Shown here in pieces: positions 40,932 through 49,800 of a stretch of 64,000 bases of DNA. The translations under genes were made by a program, and so were the position numbers. Numbering within the stretch: the first letter of the stretch is position 1; each line of letters begins with the position of its first letter. This stretch comes from Streptacidiphilus fuscans (GTDB lineage Bacteria; Actinomycetota; Actinomycetes; Streptomycetales; Streptomycetaceae): contig NZ_JADPRT010000006.1 in the NCBI RefSeq assembly GCF_015690355.1, positions 304,003 to 368,002 of the forward strand. The letters are read 5' to 3'. A model generated the notes under the pieces. It ran no database searches. It was not told the origin of the DNA and worked only from the letters and a program-made list of their open reading frames with translations.

Positions 40932-42206
40932 GTGTACAGACCAGCTGAAAGCGGCATCTCTGCAACCAACTATCGAAAACTCCTCCTTGGCAGCGCCATT
41001 TCCAATCTCGGCGACGGCGTAAGCTTCGTCGCCATCCCGCTCCTCGCAGTCGCCCTGACGCGCAATCCGGCCTTACTGGCCGGACTGTCCTTCGCCTACA
41101 GCCTGCCGCGGCTGTTGATGTCCACCTTCAGCGGTGTGCTGGCGGACCGTTCGGAACGGCGCAGGATGCTCGTGGCGGTGAGCGTCCTGCGCGGGCTGCT
41201 GCTCGTCGCTCTGGCGACTGCAGTGGCCCTGCATGCGGCCTCCATCTGGATGCTGTACGGCGTCTTCGTGCTGCTCGGGCTGCTGGAGACGCTCGCCGAC
41301 ACCTCGGCCTTCGTCCTGCTCCCGTCCGTGGTCGAGGCTGACGGGCTGACCCGTGCCAACAGTCAACTCTCGGCCGCGCAGACCGTGCTGGACGAGATCA
41401 TGGGTCCGCCCCTCGGCGGCCTGCTGATCGGCATCGGCGCAGCTCTCGCGGTGGCCACCGACGCCGCATCGTTCCTGGTGGCGGCGGTGTTCTTCTGGAT
41501 GATCAGGGGGGTGTTCCGGCCGACGCGCGAGGAGCTCGCCGAGACGGCGTCGCCGAGCACCATGCGCAGCGAGCTGAAGGAGGGGCTGGCCTACCTCTTC
41601 GGCCACCGCACCCTGCTCCCGCTCGCACTCTCCAACTTCCTGGCGAACCTCGCCTACATGATGCCGTTCTCGCTGCTGGCCCTCTACGCGACCAAGAAGA
41701 TCGGGCTGACTCCGGCCGAGTACGGCATCGCCCTGAGTGTGTCGGCACTGGGCAGCCTTCTCGGCACCGTCGTGGCGTCGCCACTGCAGCGACGTCTCGG
41801 AACGGTGTGGGCGCTGCGCTCCATGGTCCTGCTGGGCGTGGCTGCCTTTGCCGTGCTTGCGGTCACCTCGAGCCCCGTGGTCATGACCGTCGCGCTGGCC
41901 GTCTACTTCGTGAACTCCACGGTGTGGACGATCTGCTACAACACCTGGCGTCAGCAGCTGATCCCTGATCACCTGCGGGGCCGGGTCGGCGCGGCGACGC
42001 GCAGCTTCGGCCTGCTCGGGCTGGTGATCGGCTCCGCGCTCGCGGCCGTGGCCGGGCCGACGCTCGGGCTCCGAGCACCGTTCTGGCTTGCCGCAGGCGC
42101 CCTCGGCATCGCGGTCCTCCTTCCGCTGAGCGAAGCTCCTCAGGCTTCGGCGGAAGAGAGCGAGAACCGCTCCGTCTCCGCGGTGAGCCCCCAGACCCAG
42201 AACTAG
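40932..42206 (+). CDS. MFS exporter of the NRPS operon
   Basis: A 424-residue, 12-TM protein of the MFS_3/enterobactin-exporter-like group: NLGDGVSFVAIPLLAVAL in TM1, LADRSERRRMLVAVSVLRGL (motif A), LLGLLETLADTSAFVLLPSVV, and ANSQLSAAQTVLDEIMGPPLGGLL. Such proteins commonly export siderophores or peptide antibiotics and are encoded with their NRPS. The GTG start has GGGGGAG 15 bases upstream. The gap to the NRPS gene (42207-42359) shows no clear promoter or terminator, so cotranscription is likely. It probably secretes the cluster product and may give self-resistance. Confidence 0.85.
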   Translation: MYRPAESGISATNYRKLLLGSAISNLGDGVSFVAIPLLAVALTRNPALLAGLSFAYSLPRLLMSTFSGVLADRSERRRMLVAVSVLRGLLLVALATAVALHAASIWMLYGVFVLLGLLETLADTSAFVLLPSVVEADGLTRANSQLSAAQTVLDEIMGPPLGGLLIGIGAALAVATDAASFLVAAVFFWMIRGVFRPTREELAETASPSTMRSELKEGLAYLFGHRTLLPLALSNFLANLAYMMPFSLLALYATKKIGLTPAEYGIALSVSALGSLLGTVVASPLQRRLGTVWALRSMVLLGVAAFAVLAVTSSPVVMTVALAVYFVNSTVWTICYNTWRQQLIPDHLRGRVGAATRSFGLLGLVIGSALAAVAGPTLGLRAPFWLAAGALGIAVLLPLSEAPQASAEESENRSVSAVSPQTQN

Positions 42207-42359
42207 TGGTGACCGCCGACAGGCGATCACGTGGCGAACCGTGCGATCAGGCGTGCGCGACCAGGCGTGCCTGCGGCCCGACGACCGACTGCCCCCACAC
42301 CCGGTGCTTGCGTGGTGGGGCTTCGCAGGCATGCGCTCATTCGACAGGGAAGGGCTCAG

Positions 42360-45300
42360 ATGGACAGGGAAGCCGAGATCCTGAGCAGACTCCGGCAACG
42401 GGGGATCGCGCAGGAAACGCCGGTCGACATGCCGACCCCGACCACGGTGGCAGCGACCCGGTACCAGGAGAGCCTCTGGCTCCTCGACCAGCTCGACCCC
42501 ACCGGACTCGATTACGTGGTGCCCATGTCGTGGCGGCTCCTGGGCCCGCTCGACGTGAACCGCCTGCGCACCGCCTGGGACCGCCTGGTTCAGGAGCAAC
42601 AGGCGCTTCGGTCCGGTCTGCGGAAGGAGGGTGGCCGGCTGCTCATCGACCCGGCACGACCGGCGCCCGTGCTTCAGGCACGGACCGGGGATCCCGCGGC
42701 GGCCTCCGACACCGCACCCATCGACCTGACCGTCTCGGCGAGTTCACGAGCAACCGTGACCGGAGCGCGGGAGGACTGGCGACTGGACATCGATGTCCAC
42801 CACGCCTTCTTCGACGACTGGTCGAGCACCCTGCTGCTGCCACGGTTGGCCGAGCTGTACACGACCCCCGACAGCTCCCCGAAGCCTCCGGCGGTGAGCT
42901 TCACCGACTGGGCCGAGCAGTCGCGCAGGACGGCGGAGACACGCGAAGCGGACGACACCGCGTACTGGGCCAAGGTGCTGGACGGCGCCGACATCGACCA
43001 CGGCCTCACCTGTCACGTCGAGGGAGATGACACGGCAGGCGCCGGGCGGGACGGCGGACGCGGCAGCGTGAGCGCGGTCGTGCCGCTCGACGAGCCGGAG
43101 ATCGAAGCGCTGCTACGGTCCGTTGCGGACGTCGATGCCGGGCCTGCCTCGGTGCTCCTGGCCCTGTGGTGGTCGATCCTCTTCCGGGCCGGTGGCAACA
43201 GTGATCTGACGATAGGCACCCCCGTCTCCCAGCGATGGTCCCACGGCGCCGACGCGGCGATCGGACTGTGCGTGAACACGGTTCCGGTCAGACCCGGCGT
43301 CGGTGTCGGTGTCGTGCCGACCTTCCGAAGCGCCGTGCGCGCCTGCCACGCTGCGATGGCCGATGCCGTCGAGCACGCCGCACTCCCCTTCCCCGACATC
43401 GTGACCGCGGCGGGCACTCCGCGCAGCAGCGCCAAACACCAGCTCTTCCGCGCCTGGTTCGCCACCGTGGAAAGGAGCCAGGACGCGGCGGAGTTCCAGG
43501 GCCTCCGGAGCACCGCCGTCGAGGCCGGCCGGTCCGGCCCGAAGTTCGAGATCGCGCTGCACGCGCTCCGTGCTCCAAAGGGCTGGTCGCTGCTGGTCGA
43601 GGCCGACGCGCGGGAGTTCACGCAGGCCTTCGTCGACGACCTCGTGCGACGCTGCGCGGTGCTTGCGCGCCTCTCGACCGTCGAGCCCGATCAGCCGCTC
43701 TCGACCTTCACGCTCGTACCGCAGCCGCTGACGCGGAGACTTCGGGGGCCGCGGACGCCGCTCCCCCACGAACGCCTGGAGCAGTCCTTCCGGGCCCAGG
43801 TCCGGCGGACCCCCGAGCAGGTGGCGCTCGTCAAGGGCGCACAGCAGGTCACCTATGCGGAACTGGACCGCGCCAGCGACGTACTCGCGGCACGTCTCGT
43901 GGAACAGGGCGTGACCGAAAGCGCTCGGATATCCATCGCCATCGGCCGCGGCTGTCCGCAGATCGCCGCAGTGCTTGCCGTACTGAAAGCCGGTTGCACG
44001 TATGTGGCACTCGACCGGAAGAACCCGCGCGAGCGCACGTCGCGCATTCTCGACGTCGCCCGCCCCGAACTGGTCATAGCGGACAGCGAGTCGGCCGCGT
44101 CTCTCCCGGAGCCGTGGGCGCGGAGGTTGCTGGTCCTGGACGACTGGAGCGAGCTCGCAGGCACGGCCACGGCGCCGGAGCCGGTGCGCGGGCCCGAGGC
44201 GCCCGCGTACGTCACGTTCACCTCGGGTTCCACCGGCCTGCCCAAGGGCATCGAGATGCCGCACCGGGCGGTGGCGAACCTGGTGCGGTGGCTCGGTCAG
44301 ACCTACGAGCCGCTGAGCCCGGGCGGCAGGCTGCTGCAGTACGCCTCGCTGAGCTTCGACATGTCCGCGGAGGAGATCTACAGCGCGCTGCACGCGGGGG
44401 CGACGCTTGTCCTGATCGACGAGGACGACCAGCGCGATGTCGCGGAGCTCGCCAGGACCTTGACCGAGCAGTCCGTCCAGATGTTCTTCATGCCGGCTCC
44501 GGCGCTTCAGCAGTTGGCCCGGTACTGCGTCGACCACGGGCTCGGGACCGCCGAACTGACCACGGTCATCAGCGAGGCCGAACAACTGGCGGCCGGCGAG
44601 ACCCTACGCCGGTGGTTCGCCGGCGCGCCCCGAACACGTCTCCACAACCAGTACGGCCCGTCCGAGACGCATGTCTCCACCCGCTACTCCCTGGCCGCCG
44701 ATCCGGCGGAATGGCCGGACTGGGTGCCGGTGGGCCGACCGCTCTCCAACGTGGACGTGCTGCTTCTCGACGGCTTCGGGGAGCCGGTCCTGCACGGCGC
44801 GTCAGGCGAGGTGTACCTCGGCGGCTCAGGAGTCGCGCACAGCTACGTGCGTCAACCGGCCGGGACCGCCCGCGCGTTCGTGCCTGATCCCGCAGGGGTC
44901 GTGCCCGGGGCGAGGCTCTACCGCACGGGGGACGTGGCCCGCCTCGACGCCGCGGGCGACCTCGTCTTCGTGGGTCGGCGCGACGGCCAGGTCAAGGTGC
45001 GCGGCTTCCGGATCGAAACCCAGGAGGTCCGCCTCTGCCTCAACGCCCACCCAGGGGTGAGCGACAGCTTCATCCGGACGTTCGAGACCGACGAGGGCTC
45101 CGTCGAACTCGCCGCCTATCTCGTGCCGAGCGGCCAGGAGGCGCCAGGCGTCGCGGAGTTGCGCGAGCACATGGTGGCGAACCTGCCGGAGTACATGTGC
45201 CCGCGCACGTTCAACGTCCTGTCCGAGCTTCCGCTGAACGTCAACCGCAAGGTCGACGTGGGGCGGCTGCCGGAACCGGACCTCGGCGCCCTGGCCCGGG

Positions 45301-45638
45301 ACGCCGCAGGCGATCCGCCACAGGGCGAGACCGAGGAACAGGTGGCCGTGCTGTTCGCGGAGGTTCTGGGCGTCCCCGCGGTCGGACGCACAGACCACTT
45401 CTTCGGGCTCGGCGGCAGCTCTCTGCTCGCGACCTCCCTGGTGTGGCGGATCGAAGAGCACTTCGGCATCGAACTGTCCCTGCGCGTCTTCTACACCGAA
45501 CCCACCGTCACGACCGTCGCGGCGCGGATCGACCTGCTGCGAAGCGAGTCACGCACTCGCCGGGAAGAGCCGCGGTCGGCGACGGACCCGGCGGCCATCG
45601 GCAGCCGGATTTCCGACATCCTCAGCGAGTTCCGTTGA
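42360..45638 (+). CDS. NRPS module, C-A-T
   Basis: A 1092-residue synthetase. Condensation domain about 25-440 with a variant His motif HHAFFDD (His147, His148, Asp152; the usual final Gly is Asp). Adenylation domain about 490-970: A3 TFTSGSTGLPKG from 619, A4 FDMSAEE at 666, A5 YGPSETH at 765, A7 YRTGD at 854, A10 NRKVDV with Lys964. Carrier domain LGGSSLLA with phosphopantetheine Ser1021. There is no epimerase or TE. By eye the specificity residues read about D-M-E-F-I-E-Q-V-K, which matches no code I can name. The ATG has AGGGAAGGG upstream. A leading C domain means it either accepts a carrier-bound donor or N-acylates. Confidence 0.92.
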   Translation: MDREAEILSRLRQRGIAQETPVDMPTPTTVAATRYQESLWLLDQLDPTGLDYVVPMSWRLLGPLDVNRLRTAWDRLVQEQQALRSGLRKEGGRLLIDPARPAPVLQARTGDPAAASDTAPIDLTVSASSRATVTGAREDWRLDIDVHHAFFDDWSSTLLLPRLAELYTTPDSSPKPPAVSFTDWAEQSRRTAETREADDTAYWAKVLDGADIDHGLTCHVEGDDTAGAGRDGGRGSVSAVVPLDEPEIEALLRSVADVDAGPASVLLALWWSILFRAGGNSDLTIGTPVSQRWSHGADAAIGLCVNTVPVRPGVGVGVVPTFRSAVRACHAAMADAVEHAALPFPDIVTAAGTPRSSAKHQLFRAWFATVERSQDAAEFQGLRSTAVEAGRSGPKFEIALHALRAPKGWSLLVEADAREFTQAFVDDLVRRCAVLARLSTVEPDQPLSTFTLVPQPLTRRLRGPRTPLPHERLEQSFRAQVRRTPEQVALVKGAQQVTYAELDRASDVLAARLVEQGVTESARISIAIGRGCPQIAAVLAVLKAGCTYVALDRKNPRERTSRILDVARPELVIADSESAASLPEPWARRLLVLDDWSELAGTATAPEPVRGPEAPAYVTFTSGSTGLPKGIEMPHRAVANLVRWLGQTYEPLSPGGRLLQYASLSFDMSAEEIYSALHAGATLVLIDEDDQRDVAELARTLTEQSVQMFFMPAPALQQLARYCVDHGLGTAELTTVISEAEQLAAGETLRRWFAGAPRTRLHNQYGPSETHVSTRYSLAADPAEWPDWVPVGRPLSNVDVLLLDGFGEPVLHGASGEVYLGGSGVAHSYVRQPAGTARAFVPDPAGVVPGARLYRTGDVARLDAAGDLVFVGRRDGQVKVRGFRIETQEVRLCLNAHPGVSDSFIRTFETDEGSVELAAYLVPSGQEAPGVAELREHMVANLPEYMCPRTFNVLSELPLNVNRKVDVGRLPEPDLGALARDAAGDPPQGETEEQVAVLFAEVLGVPAVGRTDHFFGLGGSSLLATSLVWRIEEHFGIELSLRVFYTEPTVTTVAARIDLLRSESRTRREEPRSATDPAAIGSRISDILSEFR

Positions 45639-45663
45639 AATGCGCCCCGGAAGGAGAATTGCA

Positions 45664-45858
45664 GTGAAGGACGAGTATCTCGTCGTGGTCAACGCGGAGC
45701 AGCAGTACTCGGTCTGGCCCGCCGGACGCGACGTTCCGGCCGGATGGGACGTCGTCAGCGAACCGATGGACCAGGAGAACTGCCTGGCTCATATCGAGAG
45801 TGTCTGGACGGACATGCGGCCCGCGTCGCTTCGCGCACTGCCGGGTCGGGCATCGTGA
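45664..45858 (+). CDS. MbtH-like protein
   Basis: A 64-residue protein with the MbtH pattern: NAEQQYSVWP, VPAGW, then CLAHIESVWTDMRPASLR. The three conserved Trp residues and SxWP are present. MbtH proteins bind adenylation domains and are needed for their solubility or activity. It starts at a GTG with GGAAGGAG upstream, 25 bases after the first NRPS gene, and its stop overlaps the hydroxylase start (GTGA). It likely serves one or more A domains of this operon. Confidence 0.93.
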   Translation: MKDEYLVVVNAEQQYSVWPAGRDVPAGWDVVSEPMDQENCLAHIESVWTDMRPASLRALPGRAS

Positions 45859-46841
45859 GCGGCTCGGTCGCCGAGATCCGAATGGATCCGGAGGAAGTCG
45901 CACCGCTGCTGGAGGAGCTGCGCAGCAGGCCGTTCCTGAACGGCCGTTACGACGCCTTCCAGGACGAGCCCTCCACCTGGACGGCGATACCCGAGAGGGC
46001 CGCCCGCTGTCTCGAGAGCATGCGACGCCGGGAGCATCCGGTCGCGGCGGTGATCCGCGGCATCCCGATCGACGACGAGGCCATCGGGGCGACCCCGTTG
46101 GACTGGTCCGATCCGACCTTCCGTCAGCGCACGCAACATCTCGAGCTGCTCGCCGTCGCGTTCGCCACCAGCCTCGGCGAAGCGTTCGCCTGGGACCGGC
46201 AGCAGGACGGCCGGGTGGTGCACGACGTCTTCCCGATCAAGGAACATGCGGACCAGCAGATCAACTCGGCCAGCACCATGCGGATCACCTGGCATGTCGA
46301 GGATGCCTTCCATCCACACCGGCCCGACTACGTGATGCTGCTCTGTCTGCGCAACCCGCAGCGTGCGGCCACCACGTTCAGCCTGGCCGACGACTGGGAC
46401 CTTCCCGACCACGTGGTGGACGAGCTGTTCACCCCGCAGTTCCGCCAGCTTCCCGACATCTCGCACAGCATCGACGTGGCCGAGACAGAACCCCGCGCGC
46501 TGTTGTTCGGCGACCGCCGCCACCCGTACGTCTGCGGCGACCCCTACTACCTCTCGCCCGTCGACGAACGGCTCCAAGCCGTGCTGAACCAGTGGTATTC
46601 GGAGGTCGAGCGCACGATGCGCGACATGGTCCTGTGCCCCGGCGACCTGCTCATCCTGGACAACTACCGCGCGGTGCACGGCCGGGCGCCGTTCGAGGCC
46701 CTGTACGACGGCCGGGATCGCTGGCTGAAGCGGCTCTGTGTGAGCCGCGACCTACGCCGTAGCGCGGCCGCCTGGGTCCAGGGCAACCGGAGGTTGCTCG
46801 ACAGCACGGCACTGGCCTCGACCGCGGTGGTGAACGCGTGA
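45855..46841 (+). CDS. Fe(II)/2-oxoglutarate amino-acid hydroxylase, VioC/AsnO type
   Basis: A 328-residue protein of the clavaminate synthase-like family. The metal triad is visible as WHVED (His147, Glu149) and AVHGR (His275), with the 2-oxoglutarate Arg in the following DGRDRWLKR. Blocks AFHPHRPDYVMLLCLRNPQR and NYRAVHGRAPFEALYDGRD are typical of VioC, OrfP and AsnO, which hydroxylate C3 (or C4) of free arginine or asparagine. So it probably supplies a beta-hydroxy amino acid to the NRPS. Arginine is favoured by the guanidine-type methyltransferase nearby, but this is inference. The GTG overlaps the mbtH stop; its stop overlaps the next GTG. Confidence 0.88.
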   Translation: MSGSVAEIRMDPEEVAPLLEELRSRPFLNGRYDAFQDEPSTWTAIPERAARCLESMRRREHPVAAVIRGIPIDDEAIGATPLDWSDPTFRQRTQHLELLAVAFATSLGEAFAWDRQQDGRVVHDVFPIKEHADQQINSASTMRITWHVEDAFHPHRPDYVMLLCLRNPQRAATTFSLADDWDLPDHVVDELFTPQFRQLPDISHSIDVAETEPRALLFGDRRHPYVCGDPYYLSPVDERLQAVLNQWYSEVERTMRDMVLCPGDLLILDNYRAVHGRAPFEALYDGRDRWLKRLCVSRDLRRSAAAWVQGNRRLLDSTALASTAVVNA

Positions 46842-49800
46842 CCGGACGCACCGTTCTCGACGCCTTTCACGACCAGGTGGACGCGCGGCCGGAGGCGATC
46901 GCCGTCCGCTGGGGCGACGAGACGTTCACCTACCGAGAGCTGTCCGCCGCCGCCGCGGCACTGCGCGACAGGATCGTCCCGCTTCTGGCGGCAGACACCG
47001 CCGAGCCCCGGGTCGCCTTCTACGGCGACCGCGATCCGTCCCTCGTGGCCGCGGTGCTGGGGATTCTGGAGTCCGGCGCCACATTCGTCGGCATCGACCC
47101 GACCTGGCCGACGGCACGGCAGCACGAGGTGCTGCGGGACTCCGCAGCCGCCGTCCTGGTCCTGGGGGCCGGGACTCGCCCCGAGGAACTGCTCGACACA
47201 TGCACGGTTCCGCTCGTGGATGCCGTGTTCGCACATGACTACGCGTCAGCGGCGCCGCCTGTCCGGTTGCCGGGCAGGTCGGCCGCATACCTGGTCTTCA
47301 CCTCGGGCTCGACCGGCCGCCCTAAGGGCGTCGTGGCGGAACACGCCGGAATCCTCGCCACCGTCCAGGCCCTCCGCAGCCGCTGGCAGACCACTCCTGA
47401 GGATGTCGTCCTCCAGTTCTCACCGGTCTCGGTCGACATCCTCTTCGAAGAGCTCTTCGTCGCACTGACAGCGGGAGCCTCGGTCTCGCTCCCTGGAGCG
47501 GAAGCGTTCTCGGACTTCGACGCCTTCGACACGCTGTTGCGCTCCCACAGCGTGAGCACACTGGACATCTCGGTGGACTTCTGGCGCGGGTGGACCCGAC
47601 ACCGGCTCGGCTCGGACCTCCACGAGCCGATGTCGCAGTCCCTGCGCGTCGTCGCCGTCGGCAGCGACGCCGTCCTGCCGGAGGACATCACCGACTGGCT
47701 CCGGCTCGGCCCCTCGGCCGGCCTCTACAACATGTACGGCTCCACCGAGCAGACCGTCACCTCGATCGTCGCCGGTCCGCTGCGTCCCGGCGACCCGGTG
47801 ATCGCCGGCTCCATCGGAACACCGCTCGACGGGGTCGGAGCTGCCGTTCTCGACGCCCAGGGCGGGCCGTGTCCTCCCGGCGTCGTGGGCGAGCTGCATG
47901 TGTGGGGGTGGCCGGTGACCCGCGGCTACCACGGCCGACCCGGGGCGACGGCCGCGAAGTACCTGCCCTGTCCCTGGGCGGCAGGTGAACGCATGTACGC
48001 CACGGGCGACCTGTGCCTCCGACTGGTCAACGGCGAGTTCTGCTTCGTCGGCCGCAGCGGCCGACGGGTGATGGTGAGCGGGTTCACCGTTCATCCGGAG
48101 GAGATCGAGTCGGTGGTCGCCATGTTGCCGGGCGTCGGGGGCGTCCGGGTCGACCAGACGCACGACGAGCACCAGGGTTCCCTGCTCCGCTGTCGCATCG
48201 AGATCGGGACGCTCCCGTCGGACGCCGGGCAGTTCGTCCGGTCCGTCAGCGACGCACTCACCGCGAAGCTGCCCGCTCCGTCACTGCCCAAGCGCTACGA
48301 GCTCGTCGCGGAGGGCTCTCCCGTCGCGGTGCTGACGCCGGCGGGGCGGCCACTCGGCACCCCTGCTGACGCACCCGCCACCGAGAGCTCGCCGGTCATC
48401 ACCGGCGCGGCGGCGCAGCTCTGGAGCGAGCTGCTCGGCAATCAGGAGTTCACCCCGGCAGACAACTTCTTCGACCTGGGCGGCAACTCGGTGCTGTCCG
48501 CCCAACTGCTTGCGAGGATCCGCCAGGCGGGCGGTGAGATCAGCTCCGAGGAGTTCTTCCGGGAACCGACGCTCGGACGATGCGCCGCCGCTCTCGACAG
48601 GCGTGCCGGTCTCCCGCTTCCCGACTCCGCCGGCCCGACGACAGCCCCTGGCAGGCCCGGTCCGATGCCGGCCAGCATGGCCCAGCAGATCATGGCCGCT
48701 GCTGCCGACCTCGCTACCGAGCCGTTCCGTTACCACGTGGCGCTGGCCTGCGAACTCAGCGGGCCGGTGGACGACGACCTGGTGCGGCGCACACTTACGC
48801 GGGTGGCCGCCGAACACCCGGTACTGCGAACGGCGGTGCGCACCGACGGCGAGGCCTGGATCCAGGAGCTGACGGATGGACGCACGGTTCCGTTCGACGT
48901 CGTCACGGTCAAGGTGCCTGCGGCCGAGTTCCTGAACACCGGAGGCCCCGAGCTGCGACGGTTCCTGGAGCAGCCGCTCGATCTGGCGAACGGAGAAGCC
49001 CTGCGAGCCCGGCTGATCCGCGGGCTCGACGGGACAACCGTACTGATCTTCGTCCTTCACCACGCCGCGATCGACGAGGCCTCAGGACGGCTCCTCATGG
49101 AGGAGTTCGCCCGTGTCTACAGCCTGCTGGACGAAGGCGACACCGGGCCCGCCGCGACTGCGGACGACCGGTACCGCGCGTACACCGTCTGGTCGTGCGG
49201 TGAGCCGTTGCGGGAAGCCACTCGGGCCGCTGTGTCTGCCTGGTCTGCGCATCTGCAGGGGGTACCGACCGAGCCCGCCACGGTCCGTTCCGACCCTGAG
49301 GCGGCAGTCGACGACCAACTTGCCCCGCAGGGCCGCCAGTTCGAGATGACTCTCGATCCCGAGCAGTCGCGGGAACTTCGGCACCTGTTCGGCAACCTGG
49401 GCGTCACCGCCTTCCAGGGCTTCCTGGCCGCCGTCGGAGTCCTGCTCGCCCGCCACGGCACCGAACGCGACGTCGTGGTCGGCGTCCCCTTCTCCACCCG
49501 GGGCCGGCCCGAGTTCGACCGCACCATCGGCGCCTTCACCCAGGTGCTGGCGATCCGGCTCGACCTGACCGACTCGCCCACCCTTCGCGAGGTGACCCAG
49601 CGGGCCTGGCGGGCGACCGTCCGCGGCATGGATGCCGCCGTCGGCGTGGACATCACCGACGAACGCCCCGCCTACCGCTGCCTGGTGCTCGCCGACGAGG
49701 TCGAGCAGAGCCCGGTTCGCTGTGGTCGGGGGGAGCTTCGCCCCCTCGACTATCCGATCTTCTCCTCCACCTCCGAGCTCACGCTGATCCTCGGTGTGAC

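Noticed and set aside
42207..42359. Independent promoter for the first NRPS gene
   Set aside because: No acceptable -35/-10 pair was found; only GC-rich partial hairpins. Cotranscription with the exporter is preferred.
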